Source: Chloroflexota bacterium (GTDB lineage: Bacteria > Chloroflexota > Anaerolineae > Ardenticatenales > Ardenticatenaceae). Taken from it: a DNA stretch of 15,569 bases. Below the pieces are notes generated by a model, which saw nothing but the letters and a program-made list of their open reading frames with translations, was not told the origin of the DNA and ran no database searches. The stretch covers positions 1 through 15,569 of the forward strand of contig DOUV01000442.1 in assembly GCA_003520455.1 (NCBI GenBank), given 5' to 3'. Position numbers and translations under genes: made by a program. Positions 13,491 through 15,569 of the stretch are shown here, in pieces (the first letter of the stretch is position 1; the number at the start of each line of letters is the position of its first letter).

Positions 13491-14873
13491 ATGAACACAG
13501 ACGAAATCTGTAGCTTCGTCGAGAAGTTCCGCCTGGCCGATGCCTCGTCCTATGCTCGCGAGCAGGCCATCCTGCACATCATCGACACGATCGGGGTGGC
13601 ACTCGCCGCGAGCTCCGACCCGGCGACGCAGATTGCGTTGCGACAGGTCGAACCAAAGCCGCGCGGCGCGGTTGCGTGGGGCCAGGAGCAGCACTACGCC
13701 ACGGGCGACGCCGCCTGGGTTAACGGCATCGCCGCCCACGCGTTCGATTTTGACGACACCAGCATGCTTTCGGGTGCGCACCTGAGCGCTGGTATCGTTC
13801 CGGCGGTCATCGCCCTCGGGGAGCAGCTTGGCGTGCCGGGCGCCGCGATCCTCGAAGCCTACATCGTCGGCCACGAGGTCGCCGAGAAGGTCGGTGCTAC
13901 CTTACCCAGCATGGAGAGCTACGCACGCGGCTGGCACGGCACAGCCGTCCACGCCGAGATCGGCAGCGCGGCCGGGGCGGCCAAGCTGCTCGGACTGCAA
14001 GGGCCGGCGCTCGCCCAGGCCTTCGGCATCGCCGCCTCGCTGGCCTCCGGCATCCGGCGCAACACAGGGAGTATGACGACGGCGCTGCATAGTGGGAACG
14101 CCGCGAGCAACGGCATCATCGCCGCCTCCCTCGCGCGAGATGGGTTCACTGCCAACCCCGCGATCTTCGATGGACCGGCCTCCTTCTTCGATGCCTTTTG
14201 TTGGCGAGGCGAGCCAGGGGCACCGATCGCGCTCGTGCCACTGGGCAGGCCGCTGGGCTTCGAGGATCCTGGGGTAGGGATCAAGCCCTATCCCATGGGC
14301 AGCCCGCTCTTCTCAGTCGCGGAGGGAATGTTGGCCTGGAAACACGAGCTGGGCTTCCGGCCGGAAGATCTCGTCTCGGTCAAGTGCGCCCTGCACCCGA
14401 ACGCCTATGAGGTGGAGGGCGTAGCGACGACGCGGGCGCCGCAGAACGCGATGCAGGCCAAATATAGTGTTCCCTACGTGGTCGCAGCCATCAGCGTTTT
14501 CGGGGCGCTCGGGCTAGAGCAGTTCAGCGAGACGGCGCTCGCCGACCCGGAGGTGAACCGCATCATTCCGTTGGTGGAGGTGGGGCAGCTTGAGGGTACG
14601 AGCTGGACCTCCGGTGTTGGCCAGGAGGTCGAGCCGCCCACCCGGCTCGAGCTCCGGCTGCAAGGGCGTGCCCCCCTCGTCAAGATGGTGAACAAGGTAC
14701 GGGGCTATCCCGGGGGCGGGCTCTTTACCGTCGAGGAGACCCGGCGCAAGTTTTTCGACTGCGTGCGGCGGATTTGGCCGCGCGACCGTGCTGAGGCCGC
14801 GCTGGAGACCCTGTTGGGCATCGAGAAGATCGGGCAGTGGCGCAAAGAGGCCGAGCTGCTCCAACGCGGTTGA
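13491..14873 (+). CDS. MmgE/PrpD family protein (divergent active site)
   Basis: The 460-residue length fits MmgE/PrpD proteins (2-methylcitrate dehydratase, cis-aconitate decarboxylase, iminodisuccinate epimerase). Family blocks seen are A-H-A-F-D-F-D-D-T (82-90), S-G-A-H-L-S-A-G-I-V-P-A (94-105), R-G-W-H-G-T (146-151), L-H-S-G-N-A-A-S-N-G (199-208), K-P-Y-P (265-268), and V-R-G-Y-P-G-G-G-L-F with K-F-F-D-C-V near the end. Two usual features are altered: the lysine before L-H-x-G is T197, and K-P-Y-P is followed by M-G-S-P-L-F instead of the usual Cys/His-bearing run. So the reaction may differ from dehydration or decarboxylation (inference). GGAG lies 8 nt before the ATG. It follows the lipoprotein by 119 nt, across the inverted repeat. 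Confidence 0.9.
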   Translation: MNTDEICSFVEKFRLADASSYAREQAILHIIDTIGVALAASSDPATQIALRQVEPKPRGAVAWGQEQHYATGDAAWVNGIAAHAFDFDDTSMLSGAHLSAGIVPAVIALGEQLGVPGAAILEAYIVGHEVAEKVGATLPSMESYARGWHGTAVHAEIGSAAGAAKLLGLQGPALAQAFGIAASLASGIRRNTGSMTTALHSGNAASNGIIAASLARDGFTANPAIFDGPASFFDAFCWRGEPGAPIALVPLGRPLGFEDPGVGIKPYPMGSPLFSVAEGMLAWKHELGFRPEDLVSVKCALHPNAYEVEGVATTRAPQNAMQAKYSVPYVVAAISVFGALGLEQFSETALADPEVNRIIPLVEVGQLEGTSWTSGVGQEVEPPTRLELRLQGRAPLVKMVNKVRGYPGGGLFTVEETRRKFFDCVRRIWPRDRAEAALETLLGIEKIGQWRKEAELLQRG

Positions 14874-14911
14874 GACGCCCGGCGTATGGAGGGAACAGGG
14901 GATCCGCGGAC

Positions 14912-14941
14912 GGGCGCCTGAGCATCTGTGCCTGGGCGCCC
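14912..14941 (+). terminator. Possible terminator hairpin after the MmgE/PrpD gene
   Basis: GGGCGCC (14912-14918) and GGCGCCC (14935-14941) pair, and the inner AGCA/TGCC region can extend the stem to a TCTG loop with wobbles and one mismatch. A pyrimidine-rich stretch follows (CTCTTTCTTTCCC, from about 14951) rather than a strict T-run. It lies 38 nt after the stop, so partial termination between this gene and the ThDP enzyme gene is plausible. Confidence 0.35.
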
Positions 14942-15060
14942 ATTCCTGGTACCTCTTTCTTTCCCTGAACCATGCTCCTGGAGGGTGTTCGCCGGGCCCA
15001 CGTTCCCTGCCGAATTCCGAACGAGCGACACGCAGAAGTCAACCCAACGGAGGGGGCATG

Positions 15061-15569
15061 ATGAGTTCCGTCGCCACAGCCGTCGCGGAGGAATTGCAGC
15101 AGGCGGGGGTCGACCGTGCTTTTGGGCTTCCCGGCGGTGAGGTGCTGTACGTGCTGGAGGAGCTACGACAGCACGGCACCGAGTTTGTCCTCTGCCGCCA
15201 CGAGGCCAATGCCGGCATCATGGCGGCGGTCTACGGGAAGCTGAAGCGCAGGCCGGGCGTCGTGCTGACCACGCTCGGCCCCGGCGCCGCCAACCTGATG
15301 CTGCCGCTCTCCAACAGTCTGCTGGACCGCGAGCCGCTCCTGGCGCTCTCGGCGCAGATACCGGCAAGCTGGCCCACCGCCCACACCCATCAGCGGCTGC
15401 CCCTCGTCGACTGCTACCGGCCGGTCACCAAGTTCGCCGCTGCACTCGACAGCCTCACGGCGCGCCGGACCATCCGGCGCGCGATCGAGATCTGCCTGGA
15501 GGAGCCGGCCGGGCCGGTCTACCTGACCCTCTCGGCCGAAGAGTCGCGCTCCGCCTCGCATGAGCCCAT
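15061..15569 (+). CDS. Thiamine-diphosphate-dependent enzyme, N-terminal domain (gene runs off the right edge)
   Basis: About 170 codons are open to the edge. The product shows F-G-L-P-G-G-E near residue 21, C-R-H-E-A-N-A-G-I-M-A-A where Glu48 is the conserved glutamate that activates the cofactor, and T-L-G-P-G-A-A-N-L-M-L-P-L-S-N-S-L-L-D near 75. These define the pyrimidine-binding domain of the acetolactate synthase/pyruvate oxidase/decarboxylase superfamily. The usual full length is near 550 residues, so only about a third is here. Members decarboxylate or ligate 2-oxo acids. The subfamily cannot be set without the rest, and biosynthetic acetolactate synthase is only one option. GGAGG lies 7 nt before the chosen ATG; the ATG three bases upstream (15058) is an alternative. 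It lies 187 nt after the MmgE/PrpD gene. Confidence 0.92.
   Translation, partial: MSSVATAVAEELQQAGVDRAFGLPGGEVLYVLEELRQHGTEFVLCRHEANAGIMAAVYGKLKRRPGVVLTTLGPGAANLMLPLSNSLLDREPLLALSAQIPASWPTAHTHQRLPLVDCYRPVTKFAAALDSLTARRTIRRAIEICLEEPAGPVYLTLSAEESRSASHEP

Noticed and set aside
13491..14873. True 2-methylcitrate dehydratase (prpD)
   Set aside because: No prpB or prpC genes are near and key residue blocks differ, so the specific symbol is not justified.
1..15569. CRISPR array, tRNA/rRNA genes, insertion sequences or integrase
   Set aside because: No regularly spaced repeats, cloverleaf-like or ribosomal sequence, transposase or integrase product was found on reading both strands.

Overview
The window is a GC-rich, gene-dense stretch of bacterial DNA. 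I read it as a catabolic gene cluster served by an oligopeptide/dipeptide-type ABC importer. The best clue to the host is the importer's binding lipoprotein. Its signal peptide is followed by a V-V-E-K-Q-V repeat linker, a style I associate with Chloroflexota solute-binding lipoproteins. Together with the GC-rich codons and the mix of HyuA, CoxG, Gfo/Idh and UroD-like genes, this suggests a Chloroflexota member (Thermomicrobia/Sphaerobacter-like or similar). That assignment is inference.

Layout: from about 11000 down to 1, twelve genes lie head-to-tail on the minus strand. In transcription order they are an SDR dehydrogenase, two importer permeases (DppB- and DppC-like), a Gfo/Idh/MocA dehydrogenase, a UroD-superfamily protein, a DAO-type FAD oxidoreductase, an AstE/aspartoacylase-type zinc hydrolase, the A and B subunits of a family I CoA-transferase, a NIPSNAP protein, a CoxG-like SRPBCC protein and the N-terminal half of a HyuA-type hydantoinase/oxoprolinase that runs off the left edge. 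Most gaps are under 70 nt and some genes overlap, so the array is probably one operon or a few overlapping transcripts.

A gene-free stretch of about 700 nt (10999-11700) separates this array from a rightward group: the importer's binding lipoprotein, a MmgE/PrpD-family protein and the start of a thiamine-diphosphate enzyme that runs off the right edge. The stretch holds two good sigma-70-like promoter candidates facing each other (TTGACA-17-TATTAT leftward, TTGCGG-17-TATACT rightward) and a repeated TATGATAT element 33 bp apart, so the two arms may be co-regulated.

How the genes may work together (inference): the lipoprotein and permeases import a small organic compound. No importer ATPase is in the window. 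The dehydrogenases, flavoenzyme, zinc amidohydrolase/deacylase, hydantoinase-like ATPase, PrpD-like protein, ThDP lyase/decarboxylase and CoA-transferase then process it, perhaps to acyl-CoA intermediates. The combination of a sarcosine-oxidase-like flavoenzyme, a UroD-like methyltransferase relative and HyuA hints at an N-substituted (possibly N-methylated or N-acylated) substrate, but the sequence does not identify it. No tRNA, rRNA, CRISPR array or mobile element was seen.
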